Positions 31,423 through 40,420 of a stretch of 64,000 nt of DNA are shown piece after piece. Numbering within the stretch: position 1 is the stretch's first letter; each line of letters begins with the position of its first letter. The notes under the pieces were generated by a model, which did not search any database, was not told the DNA's origin, and saw only the letters and a list, made by a program, of their open reading frames with translations. Source of the DNA: DATAUD01 sp036501665 (lineage in GTDB: Bacteria > Verrucomicrobiota > Verrucomicrobiia > Limisphaerales > Palsa-1400); contig DASXZW010000071.1 of the NCBI GenBank assembly GCA_036501665.1, positions 62,001-126,000 on the forward strand, read 5' to 3'. The translations under genes were made by a program, and so were the position numbers.

Positions 31423-32688
31423 ATGGACGGCGATCCCGCCAATCTGAGTAAACAAAAGCGGAATTATCCGTTGTTGCTGGCGAGTCAGTTTCTGAGCGCG
31501 TTCGGCGATAATCTGATTTTGATGATTATTCTCGGCCCCTTCCTGATAGAGCGGAACAAGGGACTGATCACCGAGCAGCAGCAAAGCATCGCGAACGTTT
31601 TTTACACGAGCCTGTTGTTTGTTCCTTATGTGTTGCTCGCGCCGCTTGCGGGTTATTTGAACGACCGATTTTCCAAGAACCGCGCGTTGATGGCCGGCAA
31701 TCTTTTCAAGCTCATCGGCGCCGCGATCACCGCCGCTGGAATTGGCGCAAATAAAACCTGGCTTGGCGTCGGGTATTTTGTTGTTGGCATCGGCGCTTGT
31801 GTTTATTCGCCCGCAAAATACGGCATTCTTCCCGAAATTCTTCCGAAGGAACGGCTCGTCAAGGCGAACGGGCTGTTGGAATTGTTGACGCTCGTCGCTA
31901 TCCTCACCGGCAACATCGCCGGCGCAATGGCATTTGACAGACTGGCGCTCTCAACGTGTTACGCAATCACGATGGCGATCTACGCGCTTTCACTCGCGCT
32001 GAATCTCGTGATGACGCGGACTCCCTTTTATCGCGAGGTGCAATTTGCGGGAATTTCCGGCGAATTCTTCCACAACGTTGGCCAGCTCTTTTCGCAAAAG
32101 CGGCTTGCTCGTATCCTGGTTGGAACCGCTCTTTTTTGGGTTTGCGGCGCGGTGCTGAAAATGAATTTTCAACCCTGGGGCCAGCGCGTTTTGAACCTGC
32201 AAACGATGACCGCCATCAGCCTGTTGGGTCTATGGCTGAGCATCGGCGTCATGGCGGGGAGTGTGTTGGCGGGGCAACTTTATGCCGTTGGCGATTTGCG
32301 CGCGACACGGCGATACGGCTGGCTGCTGGCCGGTGGGATTTTAGCGCTTGGCAGCGTAAGGGCTATTGTTGACTCTGGGTTCAGCCATGTTCTCGCGGTT
32401 GCGATTGCGATATTGATTGTTACCGGTCTGATTGCCGGCTTGTTTTTGATTCCGCTCAACGCCGCGCTTCAGGCCGAATCGCACAAGGACCGCCTCGGCA
32501 AAACCATCGCCACTCAAAACGGAATGGAAAATCTCGCGATGCTCGGCGGGTCCGCAATCGCTTACTTGAACGTAAAAATCGACTTCAACCCTTCGCAACT
32601 TCTCCTGGTCCTTGCGGTCTTCGTTGCAGTGGTAGTCGTCTGGTTAAAAATTCCGCCAAAGCAGCCCCTTGCAGAAAATGGTGAATGA
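31423..32688 (+). CDS. lplT: MFS transporter of the LplT (lysophospholipid flippase) type
   Basis: 421 residues with about 12 membrane helices. The opening FLSAFGDNLILMIILGPFLI and the loop LAGYLNDRFSKNRALMAGNL, followed by YSPAKYGILPEILP, match the LplT branch of the MFS. LplT returns lysophospholipids to the cytoplasmic face for re-acylation by Aas. The gene partner supports this: aas lies two genes downstream, and the intervening gene overlaps both by ATGA junctions. It starts 9 bases after the GH172 gene. In E. coli the order is aas-lplT. Some family members are fused to the acyltransferase. The call rests on sequence and context together. Confidence 0.85.
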   Translation: MDGDPANLSKQKRNYPLLLASQFLSAFGDNLILMIILGPFLIERNKGLITEQQQSIANVFYTSLLFVPYVLLAPLAGYLNDRFSKNRALMAGNLFKLIGAAITAAGIGANKTWLGVGYFVVGIGACVYSPAKYGILPEILPKERLVKANGLLELLTLVAILTGNIAGAMAFDRLALSTCYAITMAIYALSLALNLVMTRTPFYREVQFAGISGEFFHNVGQLFSQKRLARILVGTALFWVCGAVLKMNFQPWGQRVLNLQTMTAISLLGLWLSIGVMAGSVLAGQLYAVGDLRATRRYGWLLAGGILALGSVRAIVDSGFSHVLAVAIAILIVTGLIAGLFLIPLNAALQAESHKDRLGKTIATQNGMENLAMLGGSAIAYLNVKIDFNPSQLLLVLAVFVAVVVVWLKIPPKQPLAENGE

Positions 32689-34094
32689 ATTCCGGCCCAC
32701 CCATAACTGACAAGCCGGTGTCGATCTTGAAGGCACTTGCGCTCGCAGTCATCGCGGTGGCCACTTTTCATCTCGCGTATTTATTCGACGGTTGCGAATT
32801 CCTGATAGCCATCTTTCTATTGGGTCTGTTTCAACTCGCCAGGCTGCGCAGCGCACGGCTTGCGTTCTATTTCGGTTTTGCGATTGGCATTGCCGCTTAC
32901 GCGCCGCATTTGGCGTTCTTTTGGGAAATATTTGGAGGAGGCGCTATTGCGCTATGGTGCATTCTTTCCTTCTGGCTGGGTCTGTTTCTTCTTGTTGGCA
33001 GGGCATGTCGAAATCGGTTCGGGCCAACCATTTGGGCCTGCCTTGCGCCATTTATTTGGACCGGTATTGAATTTTTCCGAAGCGAGCTCTACTACTTTCG
33101 ATTTTCCTGGCTGAATCCTGGTTACGCATTTTCGCATTTTTCTGGTCTGCAATTTCTAGCGGAATTCGGCACATATGGAATTGGATTTTTGCTCATGGCA
33201 TGGGTCGCTTTTTTAAGTTCGTTCATTTGCTTGCCTGCAAAAGTTCGCATCGCGTATGGAATTGTTCTGATTGGAATTTCAAGTCTGCCGTTCCTGTATC
33301 CGTTTTCTCCAACGCTGGGATCAACTGAATTAATCGTGACGGGCGTGCAATTGGAAGAATGCACGGCGGGACAAACCAAGCTTGCTCTGGATGGCGCTCT
33401 GAAACATTTCCCGCAAACGGATCTTTTTGTTCTAAGCGAGTATGCCTTTCACGGGCCTGTGCCTCAGGCGATTCGCGATTGGTGCAAAGCGCATCACAAA
33501 TTCCTGTTGGCTGGAGGAGAAGACGCAATTTCGCCAACTCAATATTATAACACCGCCTTTGCGATTGCTCCCGACGGTGAGATTGCCTTTAAGCAAGCCA
33601 AGTGTGTCCCGGTTCAATTGATGAAAGACGGCACGCCCGCCTCCAGCCAACATTTATGGAACTCTCCCTGGGGCAAGTTGGGAGTGGGGATTTGTTACGA
33701 TGCAAGCTACTCGCGTGTCACTGATAATTTGGTTCGACAGGGCGCACAAGGGTTGATCTTTCCAACGATGGATCTCGGCGATTGGGGCCGGCACGAACAC
33801 GATCTGCACGCGAGGATTGGCCCGATGTGCGCCGCCGAATACCGGTTGCCGATCCTTAAGGTTTGCAGTTCGGGAATCTCGCAACTAATTTCTCGTCAAG
33901 GCCGCGTAGTGGTTTCGGCGCCGTTTCCCGGCGAGGGCGACCTGATCTCTGGGCGGCTCGAATTGGCCGGGAAAGGTCAAATGCCGCCAGACAGATTGCT
34001 CGGACGAATTTCGGTAGCCATTACTCTCGCGCTGGTCTTGTGGCTTTTGATTGATTCTATTCGAGGGCGGCGAATTAAACCTTCAATTCCATGA
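32685..34094 (+). CDS. Apolipoprotein N-acyltransferase-like protein (nitrilase superfamily, membrane)
   Basis: 469 residues. About six N-terminal membrane helices (to about residue 207) precede a nitrilase-type domain. The catalytic triad is conserved in position: E252 (LFVLSEYAF), K306 (KQAKCVPVQL) and C337 (GVGICYDASYS). A last helix anchors the C-terminus. Lnt adds the third acyl chain to lipoproteins at the outer face of the inner membrane and releases lysophospholipid. That by-product is what LplT imports and Aas re-acylates, so the position between lplT and aas makes chemical sense. ATGA overlaps (32685 and 34091) couple it to both. The domain is divergent from E. coli Lnt (ICYD rather than ICYE, unusual lysine context), so it may be a second Lnt or a different acyltransferase. 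Confidence 0.8.
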   Translation: MNSGPPITDKPVSILKALALAVIAVATFHLAYLFDGCEFLIAIFLLGLFQLARLRSARLAFYFGFAIGIAAYAPHLAFFWEIFGGGAIALWCILSFWLGLFLLVGRACRNRFGPTIWACLAPFIWTGIEFFRSELYYFRFSWLNPGYAFSHFSGLQFLAEFGTYGIGFLLMAWVAFLSSFICLPAKVRIAYGIVLIGISSLPFLYPFSPTLGSTELIVTGVQLEECTAGQTKLALDGALKHFPQTDLFVLSEYAFHGPVPQAIRDWCKAHHKFLLAGGEDAISPTQYYNTAFAIAPDGEIAFKQAKCVPVQLMKDGTPASSQHLWNSPWGKLGVGICYDASYSRVTDNLVRQGAQGLIFPTMDLGDWGRHEHDLHARIGPMCAAEYRLPILKVCSSGISQLISRQGRVVVSAPFPGEGDLISGRLELAGKGQMPPDRLLGRISVAITLALVLWLLIDSIRGRRIKPSIP

Positions 34095-36223
34095 TGAAAA
34101 CAATCGTCCGTTTTCTTCTGCGCCTGTTGTTTAGGTTTCGCGCCGAGAATGTTGCGGTTCTTGACACCACGGGGCCGGTCATCCTGCTGCCGAACCACAC
34201 TTCGTGGCTCGATTGGTTTTTTGTGGCGGCGTGCGTTGATAGCACCTGGCGGTTTGTGACGTCGAAGGAGGCGGCGCAGACCAGCTTAGTTCATCGGTTC
34301 ATCATGATCAACCGATTCACTTTTCCCGTCGAAATTGATTCCCCGTTTGCTGTCAAGCGCATGGCGGAGTTTCTTCAAAGCGGCGGCAAGCTCGTTCTTT
34401 TTCCCGAAGGCCGCCTCTCCCGAACCGGCTCGTTGATGAAGCTTTTTGAAGGCACCGGTTTTCTGCTGCTCAAAACGAACGCCAAGGTCATCACCTGTTA
34501 TTTGCGCGGCGCGAGGCGGCTCCCGTATTCTCCCAATCCCAACCGCAAATTCCTTTTCCCGAATGTCTCCGCCCATTTCAGCGAACTTCTGACCGCGCCA
34601 AAGCCCGAAGGCATGAGCATGATCCGCGCACGGCAGCGCGTGACGCGATGGGTCTATGATACGATGGTCCGTCAACAATTTGAATGCGATTTCGCCGCCT
34701 CGCCGGATTCTGTGCTGGGCTTTATCGTGGAAACCGCGCGGCAATTCCCCGCGAACAATGTCCTCCAGGATGTGTCGCGGAAAAAGCTCACGTTGCGCCG
34801 ATTGCTCGCGGGCGCAGCGGCGCTCGCGGAACAATGGCCTGCTCGGTTGTCCGCGGAACAAGGTGAACACGTCGGCGTCCTTCTTCCCAATTCCAACGCG
34901 GTCCCGGCGGCGCTTCTCAGCCTTTGGTCAGTTTCCAAAATCCCCGCGATATTCAACTTCTCCACTGGCATTCCGACAATGCTCGCCTGCGCGAAACTTG
35001 CGGGGGTCAAGAATATCATTACTTCCAAATTGTTCCTGGAGCGCGCCAAGCTGAACCTCCAGCCGATGACCGACGCAGGCGTCAATATTATTTATCTGGA
35101 GGATGTTCGCGCCGCGATTTCCAAACCGCAGCAATGGCGCGCGCTGCTTCGCGCGACTTTCAGCGCGAATTCCCTCGTCGGCGCTCAGAAGCGCGATGCC
35201 ACGGCGGTCATTCTTTTCACGAGTGGTTCCGAAGGCCCGCCCAAAGGCGTCGAGTTAACCCACGCCAATCTTATTTCCAACATCCTCCAAATGCTCTCGG
35301 TCCTAGACCTCATGGACACCGACCGCATTTTCAACGCAATGCCGCTGTTCCATAGCTTTGGCTTGCTGGGGTTGCTTCTCGGCGTTTCGCGCGGGATTTA
35401 TGTTTTTCTTTATCCTTCGCCGCTGCACTACCGCATCATTCCGTCGCTCCTTTACGAATTGGATTGCACGATTTTTTTTGGCACCAACACGTTCCTCAAC
35501 GGATACGCGCGCAAGGCCCACGCGTACGATTTTCGCAGCGTGCGAATGCTCATTGCCGGCGCGGAAAAATTGCAGGAAGCCACCGCCAACATTTGGGCGC
35601 GGCAACTCGGTGTTCGCGTGTTGGAAGGCTACGGCGCGACGGAGTGCAGCCCGGCGATCACTATCAATACCTTGCTCAATCCGCGGTTCGGTTCCGCAGG
35701 GCGGTTCCTGCCGGGAATCGAGTCTCGATTTGAGCCGGTCGAGGGCGTTGCGGAGGGCGGTCGATTATGGGTGCGCGGCCCGAACATCATGCGCGGCTAT
35801 CTCAATCCTGAACCAAACGCGAAATTCCAGGAGCAGGGCGGGTGGTATGACACCGGCGACATCGCGCGAGTTGATGAGGACGGATTTCTTTTCATACTGG
35901 GTCGCCTTAAGCGATTCGCAAAAGTCAGTGGCGAAATGGTCAGCCTCACAGCGGCCGAGGAAGCGTTGGCGGGCGCTTTTCCACAATATGGTGTGCGCTT
36001 TCAAATCGCTGTGCTTGCCCGCCACGATCCCCAGCGCGGCGAGGCCCTTGTTGCCGTTTCAAACGAACAAAAGCTGAACCTTGAAGAAGTCCGCGCCGCG
36101 ATTCGGTCCGCCGGGTTGAGTAATCTTTACGTCCCGCGCGAGGTCAAGTTTTTACGCGAGATTCCGAAATTGGGCACCGGCAAAGTCAATCATCGGGAAC
36201 TTCAGCGATTGATTGACGAGTAG
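34091..36223 (+). CDS. aas: Bifunctional acyltransferase/acyl-ACP synthetase (Aas type)
   Basis: 710 residues. The N-terminal PlsC-type acyltransferase has H36-x4-D41 (NHTSWLDWFF) and the FPEGRLSRTGS phosphate-binding block. The C-terminal part is an AMP-forming ligase: P-loop FTSGSEGPPKGVELTH, YGATECSP, YDTGDIARVDEDGF and the hinge GRLKRFAKVSGEMVSL, with the catalytic lysine in the end block LGTGKVNHRE. Aas activates fatty acid on ACP and transfers it to 2-acyl-lysophospholipid. It overlaps the lnt-like gene by 4 bases. Together with lplT it forms a phospholipid repair unit. It could also feed free fatty acid released by the upstream ceramidase-like enzyme into lipids, which is inference. 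Complete length and all motifs present. Confidence 0.93.
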   Translation: MMKTIVRFLLRLLFRFRAENVAVLDTTGPVILLPNHTSWLDWFFVAACVDSTWRFVTSKEAAQTSLVHRFIMINRFTFPVEIDSPFAVKRMAEFLQSGGKLVLFPEGRLSRTGSLMKLFEGTGFLLLKTNAKVITCYLRGARRLPYSPNPNRKFLFPNVSAHFSELLTAPKPEGMSMIRARQRVTRWVYDTMVRQQFECDFAASPDSVLGFIVETARQFPANNVLQDVSRKKLTLRRLLAGAAALAEQWPARLSAEQGEHVGVLLPNSNAVPAALLSLWSVSKIPAIFNFSTGIPTMLACAKLAGVKNIITSKLFLERAKLNLQPMTDAGVNIIYLEDVRAAISKPQQWRALLRATFSANSLVGAQKRDATAVILFTSGSEGPPKGVELTHANLISNILQMLSVLDLMDTDRIFNAMPLFHSFGLLGLLLGVSRGIYVFLYPSPLHYRIIPSLLYELDCTIFFGTNTFLNGYARKAHAYDFRSVRMLIAGAEKLQEATANIWARQLGVRVLEGYGATECSPAITINTLLNPRFGSAGRFLPGIESRFEPVEGVAEGGRLWVRGPNIMRGYLNPEPNAKFQEQGGWYDTGDIARVDEDGFLFILGRLKRFAKVSGEMVSLTAAEEALAGAFPQYGVRFQIAVLARHDPQRGEALVAVSNEQKLNLEEVRAAIRSAGLSNLYVPREVKFLREIPKLGTGKVNHRELQRLIDE

Positions 36224-36265
36224 CATCGACTTCCCATCCCTGGCGGCATATTGTGGCGCGAATTT

Positions 36266-36892
36266 ATGAAACTGCTCTTGTGTTTTCTCCTTGCTGCGTG
36301 TGCATCCATTCGCGCCGAAGCCCAGACTCCGCCTCCTCCTGCCGCCGACGCCGGGACGACGAGCGTCGAGACGATTGTTTGCGTGCGCCACGGGGAAAAA
36401 CCAAAAGGCGGCCTGGGCCAGCTTAATTGCAAAGGTCTCAATCGCGCCCTGGCTTTGCCGAAAGTCTTGCTGGGAAAATTCGGAAAGCCTAATTTTGTCT
36501 TCGCACCCAACCCAACGGAAAAATCTGATGGGGACAACTATTTCTACGTGCGTCCGCTTGTGACCATTGAGCCGACCGCGATTCGATGTGGGCTGCCAAT
36601 CAACACTAAATTCGGGTTTCGCGACGTCGCCGGACTGGAACAGGAACTTCAACAGGCGCAATATCACAAAGCCACAGTTTTTGTCGCCTGGGAACACGCT
36701 TTGCTCGACGTTTTTGCGAAGGAAATGGTAAAGTCACTTGGCGGCGATTCTGCGCAAGTTCCAAGCTGGGCCTCGGATGATTTTGACAGCATTTTTCTGA
36801 TCAAAATCACACGCGCGGGGCAGCACCAGACAATTGCATTCAGCGTCGATCACGAAGGCTTGAATGGCCAGAGCGACGACTGCCCGGATTAA
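36266..36892 (+). CDS. Exported histidine-phosphatase-like protein
   Basis: 208 residues from the ATG at 36266. The frame is open from a TTG at 36251, but the ATG opens the signal MKLLLCFLLAACASIRAEA. Cleavage could follow AEA, or the cysteine at residue 12 could be lipidated, although the segment before it is short. The RHG motif (VCVRHGEKP) and a later WEHALLD, the place of the second catalytic histidine, mark the histidine phosphatase superfamily. The usual second Arg-rich block is less clear. The substrate is unknown. It follows aas by 42 bases on the same strand and precedes the sialate O-acetylesterase. Confidence 0.7.
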   Translation: MKLLLCFLLAACASIRAEAQTPPPPAADAGTTSVETIVCVRHGEKPKGGLGQLNCKGLNRALALPKVLLGKFGKPNFVFAPNPTEKSDGDNYFYVRPLVTIEPTAIRCGLPINTKFGFRDVAGLEQELQQAQYHKATVFVAWEHALLDVFAKEMVKSLGGDSAQVPSWASDDFDSIFLIKITRAGQHQTIAFSVDHEGLNGQSDDCPD

Positions 36893-36916
36893 ACGCGCCG
36901 CTTTCGCAATACTTAT

Positions 36917-39121
36917 ATGTACACTTCAAAATTATTTCGTGCGATCTATTTAACCGTGGCGATGCTCGCCAGTGTCATCGTTTCTCCGGCGAACGCGGAA
37001 GTTCGATTGCCAAAAGTTTTCGCAACCCACATGGTGCTTCAACAGGAAAAGCCGATTGTGGTGTGGGGTTGGGCGCAACCGAATGAAACAGTGACCGTGA
37101 CTCTCGACTCGGCAACCGCGCAAGCACAGGCCAATGACCGTGGTGAATGGAAAACCACTCTTCCTGCAATGAAAGCCGCCGGTCCCTTCACACTCAAAGT
37201 GACCGGCTCCAGCACAGCCCAATTTGATGACGTAATGATCGGCGAAGTCTGGCTTTGCTCAGGCCAGTCAAACATGGAAATGGGAATCGGCGCGGCCAAC
37301 GATGGCGAAAAGGAAATCGCCGCAGCGGACCATCCTGGAATCCGCCTCCTCCTCGTCGCAAAAAAATGGGACCCGCTGCCGCAAAATGATATTGACGGCG
37401 AATGGAAGGTTTGCTCGCCACAGACGGTGGGGCAGAACGGTTGGGGCGGCTTTTCCGCCGCCGCCTATTATTTCGGGCGCGAACTCAACGCGAAGCTCGG
37501 CGTTACCGTCGGATTGATCGACTCCAGTTGGGGCGGGACGCTCATTCAGCCGTGGACGCCGCCTGAGGGTTTTGCCTCCGTCCCCGCGCTCGCTGGGGAT
37601 TACAAACTGGTCCAACTTGCTGACCCCACAACTCCGCAACATCAGGAGCGCCTCAAACAAACCCTCGACGGCACCGAAAAATGGCTCGAATCCGCCCGCA
37701 AAGCTTTGACCGACCGCACCATCGTTCCGCCGATGCCAGCTTACCCGGCTGATTTGCTTGCGCCACACGAATTGCAAAACTCCACCGCTCTCTACAATGG
37801 AATGATTCATCCGCTCGTCGGATATGGAATCCGCGGCGCAATCTGGTATCAGGGCGAGGCAAACCTCGGCGACGGAATGCATTATGCCGACAGAATGAAG
37901 GGCCTCATCGGTGGCTGGCGCACGATTTGGAATGAAGGCGAATTCCCGTTCTACTTCGTGCAAATCGCGCCATTTAATTACGGCGGAAATCCAGAAAAGG
38001 AAGCTGAATTCTGGGAAGGGCAGGCCGCTGCCGCTCAATCCATTCCGAACACCGGCATGGCCGTCATCAACGATATTGGCAACCTTAAGGATATTCACCC
38101 TAAAGACAAACAAGATGTTGGCCACCGTCTGGCTTTGTTGGCCCTCGCAAAAACCTATGGTCGCACCGATGTGACGTATTCCGGGCCAAGCTTTAACTCG
38201 ATGAAGGTCGAGGACAACAAGTTAAGACTCACCTTTGACAATATCGACGCCGGATTGGCCACCCGCGATGGCACTCCGCCGAATTGGTTTGAGATCATTG
38301 ACGCGGACGATGGCGGATTCGTGAAAGCTGACGCGCAAATTGATGGGGCCACAGTCGTTCTTTCCGCGCCCGGCGTCAAACATCCGGTCGCCATGCGATA
38401 CGCCTGGAGCATGCTTGCCGAGCCGAATCTCATGAACAGCGACCGCCTGCCCGTCAGCGCATTCCGCGCCGGCACCATTCCGAAACGCGATCTTCTTGCG
38501 ATGAAAGTTCCCGAAGCCAAGGAGTATCGGCTCGTTTATGATCTTGACCTCGGAAAATTGGGCAGGGAGATCCAATACAGCGCGGACAATCATCAATCCA
38601 TTACCCAACCCTTCGACCGCATCGCCTACTTCGTCGAAGTTCAGGAAAATGACGACAACACGGAATATTTATATGTCTCAATGGATGCTTTCACGACTGA
38701 CCTGAAAAAAATCGGCGTGCCGACTGTCCAATCCGGCGCGCATTTCCAGGAGAACGTCGCGAACTTGAACGTTTTTTCAAACGTTAAAGGAATTGAAACA
38801 GGGTCGAATCTTCCCGGAGGCAATATTGAATTCTGGCCAAACAACTACGCTCCCAACAACGCTTCAAAAGTTCCCAACGCTTCCAATGAAGCCTACGATT
38901 TCGGCGACGAACCGGTCGATCCGCCCGATGGCTACGGTTCCATGCAAGTCCACAACCACGATGCCAAACAAACACTATTCGCGATCAACCATTGGAGCGA
39001 AGGGGGCAGGGCGGACATCGGCATCGGCAATCAGCCAGGCAACAACGCCGATTGGACTTTCTCCGCCAACGCTGGGAACTTCCCCGTCAAGCGCCTCCGG
39101 GTCCTTGTGCGTTGCCGCTAA
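36917..39121 (+). CDS. Sialate O-acetylesterase-type exported esterase with an extra C-terminal domain
   Basis: 734 residues with a Sec signal (MYTSKLFRAIYLTVAMLASV ... NAE). The SGNH-like esterase begins as usual (LPKVFATHMVLQQ, WGWAQPNETV). It carries the nucleophile S118 in CSGQSNMEM, GLIDSSWGGT, AIWYQGEANL and the catalytic acid/histidine in KDIHPKDKQDVGHRLA. It would remove O-acetyl groups from sialic acid or other sugars outside the cytoplasm. From about residue 540 an additional domain of about 190 residues follows (YRLVYDLDLGKLGREI ... NHWSEGGRADIGIGNQPG) that I cannot name. It is beta-rich with Asn/Gly loops and may bind carbohydrate. Standard members end near 500-550. Confidence 0.88.
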   Translation: MYTSKLFRAIYLTVAMLASVIVSPANAEVRLPKVFATHMVLQQEKPIVVWGWAQPNETVTVTLDSATAQAQANDRGEWKTTLPAMKAAGPFTLKVTGSSTAQFDDVMIGEVWLCSGQSNMEMGIGAANDGEKEIAAADHPGIRLLLVAKKWDPLPQNDIDGEWKVCSPQTVGQNGWGGFSAAAYYFGRELNAKLGVTVGLIDSSWGGTLIQPWTPPEGFASVPALAGDYKLVQLADPTTPQHQERLKQTLDGTEKWLESARKALTDRTIVPPMPAYPADLLAPHELQNSTALYNGMIHPLVGYGIRGAIWYQGEANLGDGMHYADRMKGLIGGWRTIWNEGEFPFYFVQIAPFNYGGNPEKEAEFWEGQAAAAQSIPNTGMAVINDIGNLKDIHPKDKQDVGHRLALLALAKTYGRTDVTYSGPSFNSMKVEDNKLRLTFDNIDAGLATRDGTPPNWFEIIDADDGGFVKADAQIDGATVVLSAPGVKHPVAMRYAWSMLAEPNLMNSDRLPVSAFRAGTIPKRDLLAMKVPEAKEYRLVYDLDLGKLGREIQYSADNHQSITQPFDRIAYFVEVQENDDNTEYLYVSMDAFTTDLKKIGVPTVQSGAHFQENVANLNVFSNVKGIETGSNLPGGNIEFWPNNYAPNNASKVPNASNEAYDFGDEPVDPPDGYGSMQVHNHDAKQTLFAINHWSEGGRADIGIGNQPGNNADWTFSANAGNFPVKRLRVLVRCR

Positions 39122-39142
39122 AAGCCAAGGCAAAAGGCGAAC

Positions 39143-39202
39143 CACGGATTTCACGGATTTCACGGATTTAAGAAAATCCTTTTCCCATCCGTGAAATCCG
39201 TG
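39143..39202. repeat. CACGGATTT hairpin repeat
   Basis: CACGGATTTCACGGAT (39152-39167) is perfectly complementary to ATCCGTGAAATCCGTG (39187-39202): a 16-bp stem with a 19-base loop. A further in-phase CACGGATTT copy at 39143 makes the left arm three units long. Same family as 19117-19147. The remaining 216 bases to the aldolase gene show no gene I can support. Confidence 0.88.
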
Positions 39203-39418
39203 TTTATGCTTATGCCCTGTATTGCCTAAGGTTCTGGATGCGGCTGATGATCCGGCAAGTGTGAAAGCATTCGTTCCGATTGGCTGTGGGGGATTGATGT
39301 GTTTTGCGGGCACTCGTTTCGTTGACAAGATTTTCCTTTCACTTTCGGGAATCTCTTTTTATTATTTGGTTCTGGGGCGGCTCAAATACCCCGTTCGCCG
39401 CCTGTGAGACAGATACTT

Positions 39419-40384
39419 ATGCCACTGACACATACTAAAGAATTGTTCGGCAAAGCCCTCAAAGGCAAATACGCCCTGGGCGCTTTCAACGTAAACAACA
39501 TGGAACTGCTCCAGGCCATCATTGAGGCTTGCGAAGAGGAAAAGGCGCCCGTGATGCTCCAGATTTCCAAGGGCGCGCGGCAATACGCCAGTCCTGTTTA
39601 CCTCAAAAAACTTATTGAGGCCGCCGTCAGCACTTCCAACATTCCCATTGCCGTTCACCTTGATCACGGCGATTCGTTCGACCTTTGCAAGGAGTGCATC
39701 GACGAGGGCTTTACCAGCGTCATGATCGACGGCAGCCACGAGCCATTCGAGAAAAACGCCGAAGTCTGCAAGCGCGTTGTCGAATACGCGCACAAACATA
39801 ACTGCGTCGTTGAAGGCGAACTCGGCATGTTGGTCGGCGCCCAGCACGACGACGGCGAAGAAGGCGGCAGTTACTCCAAGGGCGGCGTTTATACCCATCC
39901 CGAGGAAGCGGTCCAATTTGTCCGCCAAACGGGGGTTGATTCCCTTGCCGTCGCCATTGGGAATTCGCACGGCGCTTATAAATTCAAAGGCGAGCAACGC
40001 CTCGATCTTGACCGCCTCAAAGCGATCAAAAAAGCTCTCATGGACGCTGGTTTGGGCGATTATCCCCTGGTTCTGCACGGAGCTTCAAGCGTCCCGAAGG
40101 AGTTGGTCCAAGAAATCAATAAATACGGCGGTAAAATGGGTGAAGACACGGCTGGTGTGCCCGAAGCCGACATCGAAATTGCCCGCCGCGTCGGATGCAC
40201 CAAGGTGAATATTGACACCGATTTGCGCCTTGCCATGACGGCGGCTATCCGCAAGGTTTTCACTGAAAGTCCTAAAGAATTTGATCCGCGAAAATATCTC
40301 GCTCCCGCTCGGGCAAAGGTCAAAGAACTGGTTCGCCACAAGGTTCGTGATGTCCTTTGCTGTGCTGGCCACGCCTTTGATTGA
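39419..40384 (+). CDS. fba: Class II fructose-1,6-bisphosphate aldolase
   Basis: 321 residues from the ATG at 39419; an in-frame GTG at 39404 would add five. Zinc-dependent cleavage of fructose-1,6-bisphosphate in glycolysis and gluconeogenesis. Seen are YALGAFNVNNMELLQ, the zinc-binding HLDHGDSFDLCKECIDEGFT, GELGMLVGAQHDDGEEGGSY, VDSLAVAIGNSHGAYK and PLVLHGASSVPKELVQEIN. C-terminal KVNIDTDLRLAMTAAIRK is also typical. The length and motifs fit the class IIB/Fba group near 300-330 residues. It is a single gene set between two repeat-bearing gaps. The adjacent secreted glycan enzymes are probably coincidental neighbours. Confidence 0.95.
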   Translation: MPLTHTKELFGKALKGKYALGAFNVNNMELLQAIIEACEEEKAPVMLQISKGARQYASPVYLKKLIEAAVSTSNIPIAVHLDHGDSFDLCKECIDEGFTSVMIDGSHEPFEKNAEVCKRVVEYAHKHNCVVEGELGMLVGAQHDDGEEGGSYSKGGVYTHPEEAVQFVRQTGVDSLAVAIGNSHGAYKFKGEQRLDLDRLKAIKKALMDAGLGDYPLVLHGASSVPKELVQEINKYGGKMGEDTAGVPEADIEIARRVGCTKVNIDTDLRLAMTAAIRKVFTESPKEFDPRKYLAPARAKVKELVRHKVRDVLCCAGHAFD

Positions 40385-40420
40385 TTTGTGAAGTTGGTAG
40401 CGCGGGCCGTCTCGCCCGCC

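Noticed and set aside
30385..31584. A 399-codon antisense frame over GH172
   Set aside because: No recognisable domain; GH172 motifs on the other strand are unambiguous.
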